Part shown: positions 19,577 through 29,642 of the stretch, one piece after another
Numbering within the stretch: the stretch's first letter is position 1
Layout: each line of letters begins with the position of its first letter
DNA from: Motilibacter aurantiacus
GTDB taxonomy: Bacteria; Actinomycetota; Actinomycetes; Motilibacterales; Motilibacteraceae
Assembly (NCBI RefSeq): GCF_011250645.1
Contig: NZ_JAANNO010000002.1
Coordinates: 203,483 to 267,482, forward strand
Direction: 5' to 3'
DNA: 64,000 bases
Program-made: the position numbers and the translations under genes
The notes under the pieces: model-generated
Told to the model about the DNA's origin: nothing
Database searches by the model: none
Seen by the model: the letters and a program-made list of their open reading frames with translations, nothing else

Positions 19577-20809
19577 CTAGCTGAGGCGGATCGGGTTCAC
19601 GATGTCGGCGGTCAGGGCGAGCAGCGACACCGAGACGAACACCAGCATGACGGCGTACGTCAACGGCAGCAGCTTCTCGTAGTCGACGCGGCCGGGCTCG
19701 GGCCGTCCGCGTCGGCGGGCGACGATCGCTCGCGCCCGCTCGTACCAGGCTATGGCGATGTGGCCGCCGTCGAGGGGCAGCAGCGGGAACAGGTTGAAAA
19801 CGCCGATGAAGACGTTGAGCGAGACGAAGATCGTGAGGAACACGATCGGCTCACCGATCTCGAGGGCCTCGCCGCCGATCCGGCTCGCCCCCAGGACGCT
19901 GACCGGCGTCTCGGGCGAGCGCTCCGCGCCGCCGATCGCGGTGACCAGGTCGTCGATGCGCGAGGGGAAGCGGCCGATGGCCTCGAAGGTGCCGGTGAAC
20001 AGCTCCTTGCCGAACGACAGCGTGCCGCCGACCGCGCCGACCGCCCCGTAGTGCAGCGTGCGCTCGGGCTCGACCACGCTGACCCCGATGGCCGAGACCT
20101 GGCGGGTGGTCGGGTTCTCCTCGGTCGCGTCCGGGGTGTAGCGCTGGACGGGCACGAGGTCGACGGTCGCGGTCTGCGTCGCCCCGGCGCGCTCGTAGGT
20201 GACCGGGGTCGCACCGGCCGGGGCGGCCTGCAGCACCTTGACCAGCTCGCCGTAGTTCGCGACCGGAGTGCTGCCGACCGCGGTGATGCGGTCGCCGTTC
20301 TGCAGCCCCGCCGCCTTGGCCGAGCCGGCCGGGTCGCCGGGCTCGCACTCGCCACGGGTCGGCACCGGCACGACGCAGTCGGTCACCTCGACCACCGCCG
20401 AGGCCTTGGCCGGGTCGAAGTCCTGCCAGGCCATGTTGGGCAGGCCCGTGGTGAGGGCGGCGATGTACGCCACGACGAGCGCCAGCCCGAAGTGGGTGAG
20501 CGAGCCCGCCGCCAGCACCACCGTGCGCTTGCGCAGCGGGGCCCGCCAGAACGAGCGCGGCTCGTCCTCCGGGGCCACCGGCTCCAGCGGCGTCATGCCG
20601 ACGATCTTGACGAAGCCGCCGGCAGGGATGGCCTTGACGCCGTACTCCGTCTCACCGCGCTTGGTCGACCACAGGGTCGGGCCGAAGCCGGCGAAGTACT
20701 GCGTGACCTTCATGCCGTAGGCCTTCGCCGTCAGCATGTGCCCGGCCTCGTGCAGGCAGACCGACACGAGGATGCCGAGCGCGAACAGCAGGAACCCCAG
20801 CCAGAACAA
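19577..20809 (-). CDS. RIP-type site-2 zinc metalloprotease (M50)
   Basis: Intramembrane protease that trims anti-sigma factors or other membrane substrates (Rip1/RseP family). The 410-residue protein has the zinc motif HEAGH (20-24) in the first helix and the second metal motif LDGGH near 345. A PDZ domain lies between the two (about 140-230, AGLQNGDRITAVGS). Four transmembrane helices are expected. The dxr-rip-ispG gene order is conserved in actinomycetes. Its target in this organism cannot be read from the window. Confidence 0.94.
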   Translation of the reverse strand: MFWLGFLLFALGILVSVCLHEAGHMLTAKAYGMKVTQYFAGFGPTLWSTKRGETEYGVKAIPAGGFVKIVGMTPLEPVAPEDEPRSFWRAPLRKRTVVLAAGSLTHFGLALVVAYIAALTTGLPNMAWQDFDPAKASAVVEVTDCVVPVPTRGECEPGDPAGSAKAAGLQNGDRITAVGSTPVANYGELVKVLQAAPAGATPVTYERAGATQTATVDLVPVQRYTPDATEENPTTRQVSAIGVSVVEPERTLHYGAVGAVGGTLSFGKELFTGTFEAIGRFPSRIDDLVTAIGGAERSPETPVSVLGASRIGGEALEIGEPIVFLTIFVSLNVFIGVFNLFPLLPLDGGHIAIAWYERARAIVARRRGRPEPGRVDYEKLLPLTYAVMLVFVSVSLLALTADIVNPIRLS

Positions 20810-20812
20810 CCG

Positions 20813-22093
20813 TCAGCCTCCGTCTTCCACGGCCGCGCCGGCACCGGCCGGGCGACCGCCCGCCGCCGTGCCGAGCAGCTCGCGCGCGCGGGCCCGTGCC
20901 CACGTCTCCGCAGACACAACATCGGCCTCGGTCAGGGCGTTCCCGAGCGGGCCGCTCTCCCCCGGCCCGTGCTCGGCGAGCACGGCCGCGACCGTGTCCA
21001 CGATGCCAGTGAAGGGCAGCCGGCCGGAGAGGAAGGCCTCGACGCACTCCTCGTTGGCGGCGTTGAGCACCGCCGGCGCGGTCCCGCCCTGCGTGCCCGC
21101 CGCCTTGGCGAGGGCCACCGCCGGGAAAGCCTCCTCGTCCAGCGGCGCGAACTCCCAGCTGCGGGCCGCCGTCCAGTCGCACCCGGCCGCCGCTCCCTCG
21201 ACCCGGTCGGGCCAGCCCAGGGCGAGCGCGATGGGCAGCCGCATGTCCGGCGGGCTGGCCTGCGCCAGCGTCGACCCGTCGAAGAACTCGACCATCGAGT
21301 GCACCACCGACTGCGGGTGGACCACGACGTCGATCGCGTCGTAGGGCACGGCGAACAGCTCGTGGGCCTCGATGACCTCGAGCCCCTTGTTCATCAGCGT
21401 GGCCGAGTTGATCGTCACCACCGGCCCCATGTCCCAGGTGGGGTGGGCGAGCGCCTGCTCGGGGGTGACGCCAGCGAGCTCGGACCGGCGCCGGCCGCGG
21501 AACGGGCCGCCGCTGGCGGTGAGCACGAGGCGGCGTACCTCCTGCTCCCGGCCGCCGCGCAGGCACTGCGCGAGCGCGGAGTGCTCGGAGTCGACCGGGA
21601 CGATCTGGCCGGGGCGGGCCGCAGCGCGCACCAGCGGGCCGCCGGCGACCAGCGACTCCTTGTTGGCCAGCGCCAGCGTCCGGCCCGCGCGCAGCGCCGC
21701 CAGCGTGGGGCCGAGCCCGACCGAGCCGGTCATCCCGTTGAGCACGACGTCGCAGGGCCACGACGCGGCCTCGGCGGCCGCCTCCGGGCCGGTGAGGATC
21801 TTGGGCAGCGCGTAGTCACCGGCGCTCCACCCGCGGCGCTGCGCCTCGGCGTACAGCGCGAGCTGGAGGTCCTGGGCCGCGGACGCCTTCGACAGCGCGA
21901 CGACCTCCACGCGGTGCTCCAGCGCCTGCGCGGCCAGCAACCCCACCCGGCCCCCACCGGCGGCGAGGCCGACCACCCGGAAGCGCTGCCGGGGGTCGGC
22001 GCGGACGACCTCGAGCGCCTGCGTGCCGATCGAGCCGGTCGAGCCGAGGACGACGAGGCTGCGCTCGCCCGCGGGCGGTTGTCGGTCGCTCAC
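20813..22093 (-). CDS. dxr: 1-deoxy-D-xylulose 5-phosphate reductoisomerase
   Basis: NADPH-dependent conversion of DXP to MEP, the committed step of non-mevalonate isoprenoid synthesis. The 426-residue protein has the NADPH motif [15 protein letters not shown] near the N-terminus, the substrate/metal region [12 protein letters not shown] and the flexible loop ending HPTWDMGP. The ATG start at 22093 is in good agreement with the family. It is the first gene of dxr-rip-ispG; the plus-strand genes beginning at 22156 diverge from it. Confidence 0.97.
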   Translation of the reverse strand: MSDRQPPAGERSLVVLGSTGSIGTQALEVVRADPRQRFRVVGLAAGGGRVGLLAAQALEHRVEVVALSKASAAQDLQLALYAEAQRRGWSAGDYALPKILTGPEAAAEAASWPCDVVLNGMTGSVGLGPTLAALRAGRTLALANKESLVAGGPLVRAAARPGQIVPVDSEHSALAQCLRGGREQEVRRLVLTASGGPFRGRRRSELAGVTPEQALAHPTWDMGPVVTINSATLMNKGLEVIEAHELFAVPYDAIDVVVHPQSVVHSMVEFFDGSTLAQASPPDMRLPIALALGWPDRVEGAAAGCDWTAARSWEFAPLDEEAFPAVALAKAAGTQGGTAPAVLNAANEECVEAFLSGRLPFTGIVDTVAAVLAEHGPGESGPLGNALTEADVVSAETWARARARELLGTAAGGRPAGAGAAVEDGG

Positions 22094-22155
22094 CCGCCCA
22101 TTGTCGCCCGACCGGGGAGCGGGCGCCGTCCTGCGGGCACGTAGCCTCGGGGGAC

Positions 22156-22632
22156 GTGGAGAGCACGCCCCCCGTCATCACCCGCACGGCCGACGCGGCC
22201 GACCCCGACGTACGCCGGCTCGTGGCCGCGGCCGAGGACGAGCTGCGCCGCCGCTACCCCGAGGACGACGACCTCGGCCCCGAGGTGCACGCCCTGACGT
22301 GGGTCCTCGCCGAGCGGGACGGCCGCGCGGTCGGCGTCATCGCGCTCTGCCCGCTGGAGGACGGCGTGGGCGAGCTCAAGCGGCTGTACGTCGCGGACGA
22401 GGCGCGGCGCGGGGGCGTGGCGCGCGCCCTGCTGAGCGCCGCCGAGGACGAGGGCCGGGCGCGCGGGCTGCGCGCGCTGCGGCTGGAGACCGGCACCCGC
22501 CAGCCGGAGGCGATCGCGCTCTACCAGCGGCACGGCTGGGCGTCGATCGCGCCGTACGGCTACTGGGCCGAGCACCCCATGACCCGGTGCTACGAGAAGC
22601 CGCTCGTCGCCGACGCCGTGGCCTCGGCATGA
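22156..22632 (+). CDS. GNAT family N-acetyltransferase
   Basis: A 158-residue single-domain acetyltransferase. The core [21 protein letters not shown] is the pyrophosphate-binding loop of the GNAT fold, followed by [22 protein letters not shown], which is common in small amino-acid or polyamine acetyltransferases. The substrate is not predictable. GTG start; its stop overlaps the start of the next gene (ATGA), so the two are co-translated. Confidence 0.88.
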   Translation: MESTPPVITRTADAADPDVRRLVAAAEDELRRRYPEDDDLGPEVHALTWVLAERDGRAVGVIALCPLEDGVGELKRLYVADEARRGGVARALLSAAEDEGRARGLRALRLETGTRQPEAIALYQRHGWASIAPYGYWAEHPMTRCYEKPLVADAVASA

Positions 22633-23108
22633 GCTGGGCACCGGGCGAGCTGCCCGCCGAGGCCCTGGAGTTCCTCGCCGAGCGGCACCTGGCGACGCTG
22701 ACGACGCTGCGCGCCGACGGCAGCCCGCACGTCGTCCCGGTCGGCTTCACCTGGGACGCCGCGCGCCGGGTGGCCCGGGTCATCACCGGCGGCGGGACGG
22801 TCAAGGCGCTGAACGCGGCGGCGGGGCGCCGGGCGGTGCTGTGCCAGGTCGACCGCGCCCGGTGGCTGTCGCTCGAGGGCGTGGCCTCGGTGCGCGAGGA
22901 CGCCGAGTCGGTCGACGCCGCCGTGGCCGCGTACGCCGGGCGCTACCGGCAGCCGCGGCCGAACCCTGAGCGGGTGGTCGTGGAGATCACGGTGGACCGG
23001 GTGCTGGGCCGGGTGGCTCCCCCGGCCGTCGAGCAGGCTCAGCCGGCGCCGGCGGCCGGCAGCGGGGGCTCGGGCCCGGAGAGCGGGCGGGCGGGCGGCT
23101 CCTCGTAG
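22629..23108 (+). CDS. pyridoxamine 5'-phosphate oxidase-fold / F420-dependent oxidoreductase-like protein
   Basis: A 159-residue split-barrel protein. [20 protein letters not shown] followed by VPVGFTW is the typical opening of PPOX-class F420- or FMN-binding proteins, and [25 protein letters not shown] the cofactor-pocket strand. The last 30 residues are disordered Gly/Ser/Ala. The ATG overlaps the upstream acetyltransferase stop. Its 3' end overlaps the convergent DivIVA-domain gene by 70 bp. Confidence 0.86.
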   Translation: MSWAPGELPAEALEFLAERHLATLTTLRADGSPHVVPVGFTWDAARRVARVITGGGTVKALNAAAGRRAVLCQVDRARWLSLEGVASVREDAESVDAAVAAYAGRYRQPRPNPERVVVEITVDRVLGRVAPPAVEQAQPAPAAGSGGSGPESGRAGGSS

Positions 23109-23740
23109 GCCGGCGCCGTGAAGGCGTCCGGCCCGAGCGCCTGGACCACCTCGGCGGCGGCGAGCTGCGCCCGCAGGACCGCGTGGCGCAGCAGCAGGTC
23201 GATCACCCGGTCCAGGACGTCGTCGACGGCCGGCTCGACGTAGCCGCCGCGCACCCGGCCGAAGACGGTGAACCGCACGTCGTCGGCCTCGACCGGCGCG
23301 CCCTCGGGGGTGGCGCTGAACGGGTCCAGGGTGCGCAGCACGCGCTCCACGAGCGCGTCGACGTCCGCCGGGTCGTAGCCGCGGTGCATCCGCCCGAGGC
23401 GCGCGAACCGGGCGCCGGGAGCGCCCGACAGCTGGTCGCGCAGCCGCCCGGCGCTCGCGCGCAGGTCGTCCTCGAGCGCCCACAGCGGCTCGTCGGCCAT
23501 GGCCTGCTCGACGCAGCGGCGCTCCAGCCGGTCCAGCAGCCGGTCGACGGCGCCGATGTCGTAGCCGTGGCGGACGAGGTCGAAGCCGGCCCGCCGCACG
23601 TCGGCCGCCGCCACCGGCTCCCCCGCGCCCAGCCGCTGCTCGACGTGGGACAGCAGCTCGTCGACCTGGCCGCGGGCGTACCCGCGCGAGAGCCAGCCGG
23701 CCCGGCGCAGCCGGCGGTGGTCGCGTCTCCTGCCCCGCAC
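23039..23740 (-). CDS. DivIVA-domain-containing protein
   Basis: A 233-residue protein with repeated short DivIVA-like motifs: [59 protein letters not shown] and [20 protein letters not shown]. Each has the G-Y-x(4)-V-D pattern of the DivIVA membrane-targeting segment. Such proteins are widespread in actinomycetes next to rlmN, but their role is unsettled; no long coiled coil follows. The GTG start at 23740 overlaps the rlmN stop region (TGACGTG). It ends 70 bp inside the convergent oxidoreductase-like gene. Confidence 0.8.
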   Translation of the reverse strand: MRGRRRDHRRLRRAGWLSRGYARGQVDELLSHVEQRLGAGEPVAAADVRRAGFDLVRHGYDIGAVDRLLDRLERRCVEQAMADEPLWALEDDLRASAGRLRDQLSGAPGARFARLGRMHRGYDPADVDALVERVLRTLDPFSATPEGAPVEADDVRFTVFGRVRGGYVEPAVDDVLDRVIDLLLRHAVLRAQLAAAEVVQALGPDAFTAPAYEEPPARPLSGPEPPLPAAGAG

Positions 23741-23741
23741 G

Positions 23742-25040
23742 TCAGACGCCTGCGCCGGCCGCCGCGGGCTCCGGCTCGCCGGTGCCGGTGTCGGCGGCCG
23801 CCAGCTGGCCGCAGGCCCCCTCGATCTCGCGCCCGCGGGTGTCCCGCACCGTGACGGCGACGCCGTGGTGCTCGAGCGCGCGCACGAACGCCCGCTCGTC
23901 ACGCTCGCGCGACGCGGTCCACTTCGAGCCCGGCGTCGGGTTGAGCGGGATGAGGTTGACGTGCACCAGGTGCCCCTTGAGCTTGCGTCCCAGCAGGTCA
24001 GCGCGCCAGGCCTGGTCGTTGACGTCACGGATCAGCGCGTACTCGATGGATACACGACGCGAGGTCGTCTCCGCGTAGTGCCACGCCGCGTCGAGCACCT
24101 CGTCGACCTTGTAGCGGGTGTTGATCGGGACGAGCGTGTCGCGCAGCTCGTCGTCGGGCGCGTGCAGGCTGACCGCGAGGGTGATGGGCAGCCCCTCCCC
24201 GGCGAGCCTGCGGATCGCGGGCGCGAGCCCGACGGTCGAGACCGTGATGCCGCGGCGGGACATGCCCAGCCCGTCCGGGGCGGGGTCGGTGAGCCGACGC
24301 ACGGCGCCGAGAACGGCGTTGTAGTTGGCGAGCGGCTCGCCCATGCCCATGAAGACCACGTTGCTGACCCGGCCCGGTCCCCCGGCGACCTGGCCGCGCT
24401 CGAGGGCGCGGGCGCCGGCCAGGACCTGCTCGACGATCTCGGCGGTGGACAGGTTGCGCGTCAGCCCCTGCTGGCCGGTGGCGCAGAAGGGGCAGGCCAT
24501 GCCGCAGCCGGCCTGGCTGCTCACGCACATCGTCACCCGCGAGCGACGGGCGCCCGCGGCGTCGTCGGGGCCCGGGCCGGTACCCGCGTCGTAGTCGGAC
24601 TCGTCACCGAGGCCGGTCATCAGCCCGCCGGAGACCTCACCGGTGACCCGCGCGCCGTAGCGCATGAGCACGGCCTCGACCAGCGCGCCGTCGTGCAGCC
24701 GCCACAGCTGCTTGCGGGTGGCACCGCCGTCGGTCTCCCACTCGCGCACGGGCGTGAGCAGGCGGGGCAGCAGGGCCTCGGCCAGCTTGGCGCGCACCGG
24801 GCGGGGCAGGTCGGGCATCTGCTCCACGTCGTCGACCAGCCGCCCGAACCAGTGGGTGGACAGCTGCTTGGCGCGGTACGCCGGCTCGCCGAGCTCGACG
24901 ACCGCAGCGCGCCGCTCCTCGGCGGTCAGGTCGGACAGGTGGCGGGGCGGCTTGCCCCGTCGGGGCGCGGCGAGCACGAGGCCCGGCGGCTGGGGGCGCG
25001 TGGGGGCGGGCGGCACGGCGGCGTTATCGGAGGACGACAT
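23742..25040 (-). CDS. rlmN: dual-specificity 23S rRNA/tRNA adenine-C2 methyltransferase RlmN
   Basis: Radical SAM enzyme methylating A2503 of 23S rRNA and A37 of tRNAs. The 432-residue product shows the iron-sulfur motif [20 protein letters not shown], and the second catalytic cysteine in EGACGQL near the C-terminus. A Gly/Asp/Ala-rich insert of about 30 residues precedes the radical-SAM motif. ATG 25040 is used; a TTG two codons upstream is in frame and neither has a clear ribosome site. The start lies inside the 3' end of cdsA. Confidence 0.95.
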   Translation of the reverse strand: MSSSDNAAVPPAPTRPQPPGLVLAAPRRGKPPRHLSDLTAEERRAAVVELGEPAYRAKQLSTHWFGRLVDDVEQMPDLPRPVRAKLAEALLPRLLTPVREWETDGGATRKQLWRLHDGALVEAVLMRYGARVTGEVSGGLMTGLGDESDYDAGTGPGPDDAAGARRSRVTMCVSSQAGCGMACPFCATGQQGLTRNLSTAEIVEQVLAGARALERGQVAGGPGRVSNVVFMGMGEPLANYNAVLGAVRRLTDPAPDGLGMSRRGITVSTVGLAPAIRRLAGEGLPITLAVSLHAPDDELRDTLVPINTRYKVDEVLDAAWHYAETTSRRVSIEYALIRDVNDQAWRADLLGRKLKGHLVHVNLIPLNPTPGSKWTASRERDERAFVRALEHHGVAVTVRDTRGREIEGACGQLAAADTGTGEPEPAAAGAGV

Positions 25041-25941
25041 ACTCAATCAGGAGGTAGGCCACCGGGGCGGTGGGCAGCAACGAGTCCAGACGGTCCATCA
25101 CACCGCCGTGCCCGGGCAACAACGTGCCCATGTCCTTGATTCCGAGGTCGCGCTTGATCAGCGACTCGGCGAGGTCCCCGGCCGTCGCCGTCAGGCAGCA
25201 CGCCACCCCCAGCAGCGCGCCGGCCCACAGCGGCCCGTCGAGCAGCCAGGCCACCGATGCCGCCGTTCCCGCTGCGGCCACGGCCAGGGAGCCGGCGAAG
25301 CCCTCCCACGTCTTGCCCGGGCTCACGCGGGGCGCCAGCTTGTGCCGGCCGAACAGGACCCCGGCCGCGTAGCCGCCCACGTCGTTCGCGACGACCGCGA
25401 GCACGAACACGACGACCCGGTCGGGGCCGTCGTCGGCGCGCAGCGACAGCAGCGCGAACCCGGTCAGCAGCGGCACGTACGCCAGGGTGAAGACGCCGGC
25501 GGTCGCGTCGCGGACGAAGTCCTCCGGCCCCTTCGCCCCCCGCCAGGCCGCGACCGCGAGCGCGGACAGCGCGAACGCGGCCAGCAGGCCGGGCTCGCCG
25601 CCGGCGTACGCCGCGACGAGCGTGGCGACCGCGGCCGCCCCCAGCGGGATGCCGGGCACCGCGATGCCCCGCGAGCCGAAGGCCTGCACCAGCTCGGAGA
25701 CGCCGAGCAGCGCCGCGACGGCGGCAAGCCCCACGAAGACGCTCGGCTGGACGTACAGGCTGGCGAGCAGCAGCCCGCCCATGACCAGGCTGACGGCGAT
25801 GGCCGCGGGGAGGTTGCGACCGAGGTTGCGCTTCTGCGGAGCCCTCTTGCGCCGTCGGCTCGCTGCCACCGCCCCGCTCCCGCTTCCTTCCGTTGCCTGC
25901 GTCGGCTGTGCGCTGGTCGGATGCGCGGCGTTCGGCGCCAC
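25024..25941 (-). CDS. cdsA: phosphatidate cytidylyltransferase
   Basis: Makes CDP-diacylglycerol, the precursor of the phospholipid headgroup branches. The 305-residue membrane protein has about eight hydrophobic helices. The CDP-OH signature region is visible near the C-terminus: [20 protein letters not shown] followed by [19 protein letters not shown]. The basic N-terminal 40 residues ([16 protein letters not shown]) precede the first helix. It lies 4 bp after frr and overlaps the rlmN start. Confidence 0.95.
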   Translation of the reverse strand: MAPNAAHPTSAQPTQATEGSGSGAVAASRRRKRAPQKRNLGRNLPAAIAVSLVMGGLLLASLYVQPSVFVGLAAVAALLGVSELVQAFGSRGIAVPGIPLGAAAVATLVAAYAGGEPGLLAAFALSALAVAAWRGAKGPEDFVRDATAGVFTLAYVPLLTGFALLSLRADDGPDRVVVFVLAVVANDVGGYAAGVLFGRHKLAPRVSPGKTWEGFAGSLAVAAAGTAASVAWLLDGPLWAGALLGVACCLTATAGDLAESLIKRDLGIKDMGTLLPGHGGVMDRLDSLLPTAPVAYLLIEYVVLR

Positions 25942-25945
25942 CGGA

Positions 25946-26503
25946 TCAGACCTCGAGCAGCTCTGCTTCTTTGTGCTTGAGCAGCTCGTCGACGGACTCC
26001 ACGTAGCGCTTCGTCGTCGACTCGAGCTGCTTCTCGGCGCGGGTCACGTCGTCCTCGCCGGCCTCGCCGTCCTTGACCAGCCGGTCCAGCGCCTCCTTCG
26101 CATGGCGCCGCACGCTGCGGATCGAGACCTTGGCGTCCTCGGCCTTGCTGCGCGCGAGCTTGATGAAGTCGCGGCGCCGCTCCTCGGACAGCTGGGGCAG
26201 CGGCACCCGGATGACCGTCCCGTCGTTGGACGGGTTCACCCCCAGGTCCGAGTCGCGGATCGCGCGCTCGATGGCGCCGAGCGACCCCTTGTCGAAGGGC
26301 GCGACGACGATGAGCCGCGGGTCCGGCGTCTGGAAGGACGCGAGCTGGTTCACCGGCGTGTAGGTGCCGTAGTACTCGACGACGATCTTGTTGAACAGGG
26401 CCGGGTTGGCGCGGCCGGTGCGGATGGTCGCGAAGTCCTCCTTCGCGACGTTCACCGCCTTCTCCATCTTCTCCTCGGCCTCGAGAAGGGTGTCGTCGAT
26501 CAC
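25946..26503 (-). CDS. frr: ribosome recycling factor
   Basis: Splits post-termination ribosomes together with EF-G. The 185-residue length is exact for the family. Motifs include [23 protein letters not shown] and the C-terminal helix [25 protein letters not shown]. It follows pyrH and precedes cdsA by 4 bp, the usual actinobacterial order. The upstream sequence carries GGAGACTCC-like purines before the start. Confidence 0.97.
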   Translation of the reverse strand: MIDDTLLEAEEKMEKAVNVAKEDFATIRTGRANPALFNKIVVEYYGTYTPVNQLASFQTPDPRLIVVAPFDKGSLGAIERAIRDSDLGVNPSNDGTVIRVPLPQLSEERRRDFIKLARSKAEDAKVSIRSVRRHAKEALDRLVKDGEAGEDDVTRAEKQLESTTKRYVESVDELLKHKEAELLEV

Positions 26504-26544
26504 CGGAGTCTCCCTTCACGGGTTCGGGTCGGATGGCACGTGCG

Positions 26545-26575
26545 GGCGGACCGCGCCGCGGCGGAGCGGTCCGCC
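26545..26575 (-). terminator. pyrH-frr intergenic hairpin
   Basis: GGCGGACCGC (26545-26554) and GCGGTCCGCC (26566-26575) form a perfect 10-bp stem with an 11-nt loop. It lies 76 bp downstream of the pyrH stop and 42 bp before the frr start. It may act as a partial terminator that sets relative frr expression. No U-tract. Confidence 0.55.
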
Positions 26576-26650
26576 GACGGGCCCGGAGGAGGCCAGGCTA
26601 TCGCCCGGGCCCTGCGGAGCGGCGAAGGCGCCGCCGGGTGGTGCGGCGCG

Positions 26651-27379
26651 TCAGGCCGGGTCGTCGGCCGTCGACACCAGCGTGCCGATGGTCTCGCCGC
26701 TGACGGCGCGCGCGATGTTGCCGTCCTGCAGGAGGTTGAAGACGATGATGGGCAGCCGGTTGTCCATGCACAGGCTGAAGGCGGTCGCGTCGGCGACCTT
26801 CAGCCCGCGGCGCAGGACCTCCTGGTACGACACCCGCTCGAAGCGCTTGGCGTCCGGGTTGGTCCGCGGGTCGTCGTCGTAGACGCCGTCGACCGCCTTG
26901 GCCATGAGCAGCACCTGCGCGCCGATCTCGAGGGCGCGCTGGGCGGAGGCGGTGTCGGTGGAGAAGTAGGGCATGCCGACGCCGGCGCCGAAGATGACCA
27001 CGCGCCCCTTCTCCAGGTGGCGCACTGCGCGACGCGGGATGTAGGGCTCGGCGACCTGGCCCATGGTGATGGCGGTCTGCACGCGGGTGTCGATGCCCTG
27101 CTTCTCCAGGAAGTCCTGCAGCGCGAGGCAGTTCATGACCGTGCCGAGCATGCCCATGTAGTCGCTGCGGGCCTGGTCCATGCCGCGCAGCGACAGCTCG
27201 GCCCCGCGGAAGAAGTTGCCCCCGCCGACGACGACGGCGACCTGCGTGCCCTCGCGCACGATGTCGGCGATCTGGCGGGCGATGCCCTGCACGACGTCGG
27301 GGTCGACGCCGAAGGACCCGCCGCCGAACACCTCGCCCGACAGCTTGAGCAGAACCCGGTCGTACCTCGGCTGTCCCAC
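26651..27379 (-). CDS. pyrH: UMP kinase
   Basis: Hexameric bacterial UMP kinase of pyrimidine nucleotide synthesis. The 242-residue protein shows the amino-acid-kinase fold motifs [13 protein letters not shown] at the N-terminus, [14 protein letters not shown], and the uridine-binding [11 protein letters not shown] near the C-terminus. It lies downstream of tsf, separated by a strong terminator-like hairpin, and upstream of frr. Confidence 0.97.
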   Translation of the reverse strand: MGQPRYDRVLLKLSGEVFGGGSFGVDPDVVQGIARQIADIVREGTQVAVVVGGGNFFRGAELSLRGMDQARSDYMGMLGTVMNCLALQDFLEKQGIDTRVQTAITMGQVAEPYIPRRAVRHLEKGRVVIFGAGVGMPYFSTDTASAQRALEIGAQVLLMAKAVDGVYDDDPRTNPDAKRFERVSYQEVLRRGLKVADATAFSLCMDNRLPIIVFNLLQDGNIARAVSGETIGTLVSTADDPA

Positions 27380-27420
27380 GGGTGTCCTTCCTGAGCGGCG
27401 GTCGTGCTGGTGTCCTACAA

Positions 27421-27467
27421 CGCAACGCTGCGCGCCCCGGCCGGAGCCGGGGCGACGCAGCGTTGCG
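27421..27467 (-). terminator. strong two-part hairpin terminator after tsf
   Basis: Outer arms CGCAACGCTGCG (27421-27432) and CGCAGCGTTGCG (27456-27467) are perfectly complementary. Inside them GCCCCGGC (27434-27441) and GCCGGGGC (27446-27453) also pair, giving about 20 bp of stem. It lies 25 bp past the tsf stop codon and closes the rpsB-tsf unit. Confidence 0.85.
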
Positions 27468-27492
27468 GAGTGCGGTGGTGAGCCGCTACCGG

Positions 27493-28311
27493 TCAGGCGC
27501 CGACCTCGAAGCGCGCGAACCGCTTGACGGTCACGCCCTTCTCGTCGAGCAGCTGCTTGACGGTCTTCTTGCTGTCCTGGACCGAGGCCTGCTCGAGCAG
27601 GACGACGTCCTTGAAGTAGCCGTTGACCCGGCCCTCGACGATCTTGGGGAGCGCGCCCTCGGGCTTGCCCTCCTCGCGGGCCGTCGCCTCGGCGATGCGG
27701 CGCTCGTTCTCGACCGTCTCGGCCGGGACCTCGTCGCGGGTGACGTACAGCGGGCGCATCGCGGCGATCTGCATGGCGGCGCCGCGCGCGGCCTCGATGT
27801 CACCACCGTCGAACTCGACGAGCACGCCGACCTGCGGGGGCAGGTCGCTGCTGCGCTTGTGCATGTACGCGGCGACCTGGCCGTCGAAGAAGGACACGGC
27901 GCCGAGCTCGATCTTCTCGCCGATGACGGCCGACGCGGACTTGAGGTTGTCCGCGATGCTCGCGCCGTCGGCGAGGGTCTCGGCGAGCAGCGCCTCGGGG
28001 TCCGTGACGCCGGTCTTCGCGACGTGGGCGACGATGTCGCTCGCGAGCTGCTGGAACTGCTCGTTCTTGGCGACGAAGTCGGTCTCGCAGCGCAGCTCGA
28101 CGAGCGCGCCCTCGGCCGCGGCGACGATGCCGTTCGACGTCTCGCGCTCGCCGGCCTTCTTGTCGACCTTGGCGCCCATCTTGACGCGCAGGATCTCGAC
28201 CGCCTTGTCGAAGTCGCCCTCGGCCTCCTCGAGCGCCTTCTTGCAGTCCATCATCCCGGCGCCGGTCAGCTCGCGGAGCCGCTTGACGTCCGCTGCGCTG
28301 AAACTGGCCAT
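27493..28311 (-). CDS. tsf: translation elongation factor Ts
   Basis: Guanine nucleotide exchange factor for EF-Tu. The 272-residue protein starts with the UBA-like domain [22 protein letters not shown] and the [14 protein letters not shown] motif of the core domain. The ATG at 28311 matches the family start ([10 protein letters not shown]); the frame is open farther upstream without similarity. It follows rpsB and ends in a strong terminator. Confidence 0.97.
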   Translation of the reverse strand: MASFSAADVKRLRELTGAGMMDCKKALEEAEGDFDKAVEILRVKMGAKVDKKAGERETSNGIVAAAEGALVELRCETDFVAKNEQFQQLASDIVAHVAKTGVTDPEALLAETLADGASIADNLKSASAVIGEKIELGAVSFFDGQVAAYMHKRSSDLPPQVGVLVEFDGGDIEAARGAAMQIAAMRPLYVTRDEVPAETVENERRIAEATAREEGKPEGALPKIVEGRVNGYFKDVVLLEQASVQDSKKTVKQLLDEKGVTVKRFARFEVGA

Positions 28312-28367
28312 GCCTGCTCCTGGGGGAATCGGTGATTGGGAGGTTCGTGCGGTTCGGCGGGGTGCCG

Positions 28368-28392
28368 GCCGGGCGCGCGTCCGGCGCCCGGC
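28368..28392 (-). terminator. hairpin between rpsB and tsf
   Basis: GCCGGGCGC (28368-28376) and GCGCCCGGC (28384-28392) make a perfect 9-bp stem with a 7-nt loop, 57 bp before the tsf start and 67 bp past the rpsB stop. It could attenuate transcription or protect the upstream mRNA end. Function inferred. Confidence 0.45.
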
Positions 28393-28459
28393 GCAGCGAC
28401 GCCGGGAGAGCCGCGAGGGCGGCCCGCCCGGCGTACGCGACAGCTGGCGTAGCGGCTGG

Positions 28460-29359
28460 TCAGGCCGAGGCGCCCGCGGGGCCCTCGCCCGACGCCGGCT
28501 GCTCGGCGACCGGCTGCTCGGCGGCCGGCTGCTCCGTGACGGGCTGGTCGGGGGCGGCACCCGCTGCACCCGCGTTGCCACCGGCCAGCAGCTGCTGCTC
28601 CCACTCGGCGAGCGGCTCGTCGGCGGCCACGCCCACGTGCGCGCCCTCCTCCTCGCCCGTGCGCACGCCGGCGCGGGCCATCAGGCCCTCGGCGACGGCG
28701 TCGGCCACCACGCGGGTGAGCAGCGTGACGGAGCGGATCGCGTCGTCGTTGCCCGGGATCTTGTAGTCGACCTCGTCGGGGTCGCAGTTGGTGTCGAGGA
28801 TCGCGACGACCGGGATGCCCAGCTTGCGGGCCTCACCGACGGCGATGTGCTCCTTCTTGGTGTCCACGATCCACACGGCGCTCGGGGTGCGGGCCATGTC
28901 GCGGATACCGCCGAGGGTCTTCTCCAGCTTCTCCTTCTCGCGCTGGAGGACGAGGAGCTCCTTCTTGGTCATGCCGCTGCCGGGCACGTCCTCGAAGTCG
29001 ATCTGCTCGAGCTCCTTGAGGCGCTGGAGGCGCTTGTGCACGGTGGAGAAGTTGGTGAGCATGCCGCCCAGCCAGCGCTGGTTGACGTAGGGCATGCCGA
29101 CGCGGGTCGCCTGCTCGGCGATCGCCTCCTGCGCCTGCTTCTTCGTGCCGATGAACAGGATCGTGCCGCCGTGCGCCACGGTCTGCTTGATGAACTCGAA
29201 CGCGTTGTCGATGTAGGACAGCGACTGCTGCAGATCGATGATGTAGATGCCGTTGCGCTCGGTGAAGATGAAGCGCTTCATCTTCGGGTTCCAGCGCCGG
29301 GTCTGGTGCCCGAAGTGGACACCGCTGTCGAGCAACTGCCGCATGCTGACGACGGCCAT
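28460..29359 (-). CDS. rpsB: 30S ribosomal protein S2 with repetitive C-terminal tail
   Basis: Last-joining small-subunit protein. The 299-residue product has the family core [20 protein letters not shown] (6-25), the segment [18 protein letters not shown] and VDTNCDP-like [14 protein letters not shown]. After about residue 260 comes a non-conserved tail with EQP-A/V units ([20 protein letters not shown]). The ATG at 29359 starts the family similarity. It is first in the rpsB-tsf unit. Confidence 0.97.
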   Translation of the reverse strand: MAVVSMRQLLDSGVHFGHQTRRWNPKMKRFIFTERNGIYIIDLQQSLSYIDNAFEFIKQTVAHGGTILFIGTKKQAQEAIAEQATRVGMPYVNQRWLGGMLTNFSTVHKRLQRLKELEQIDFEDVPGSGMTKKELLVLQREKEKLEKTLGGIRDMARTPSAVWIVDTKKEHIAVGEARKLGIPVVAILDTNCDPDEVDYKIPGNDDAIRSVTLLTRVVADAVAEGLMARAGVRTGEEEGAHVGVAADEPLAEWEQQLLAGGNAGAAGAAPDQPVTEQPAAEQPVAEQPASGEGPAGASA

Positions 29360-29642
29360 GGCCGGTCGGCCCTCCTCTGCGCGCCTCGGGGCGCGCACCT
29401 CGGTTGTCGCGCCCGGGCGGTTGCGCGGGCGCGCCTGACGCCCGCGAGGCCGCGCCCGTGCCATCCCTGTCGGGGTGGACCGAGGAGGTGCGGCCCGACT
29501 GTGCGGGCGTGCGAAGTCGGCCCACACGGGGGCCGCTAGCAGAAGTCTACGGGATCCCCACCCGGCGACCCCACCCCGCGGTTGTCCACAGCCGGGCTCC
29601 GCCACGGCCCCGCGGCGCCGTCCGAGCGGCAGTCTCGTGCCC

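Noticed and set aside
19760..22144. 794-residue plus-strand frame opposite the protease gene and dxr
   Set aside because: Shadow frame, low-information composition, no start signal.
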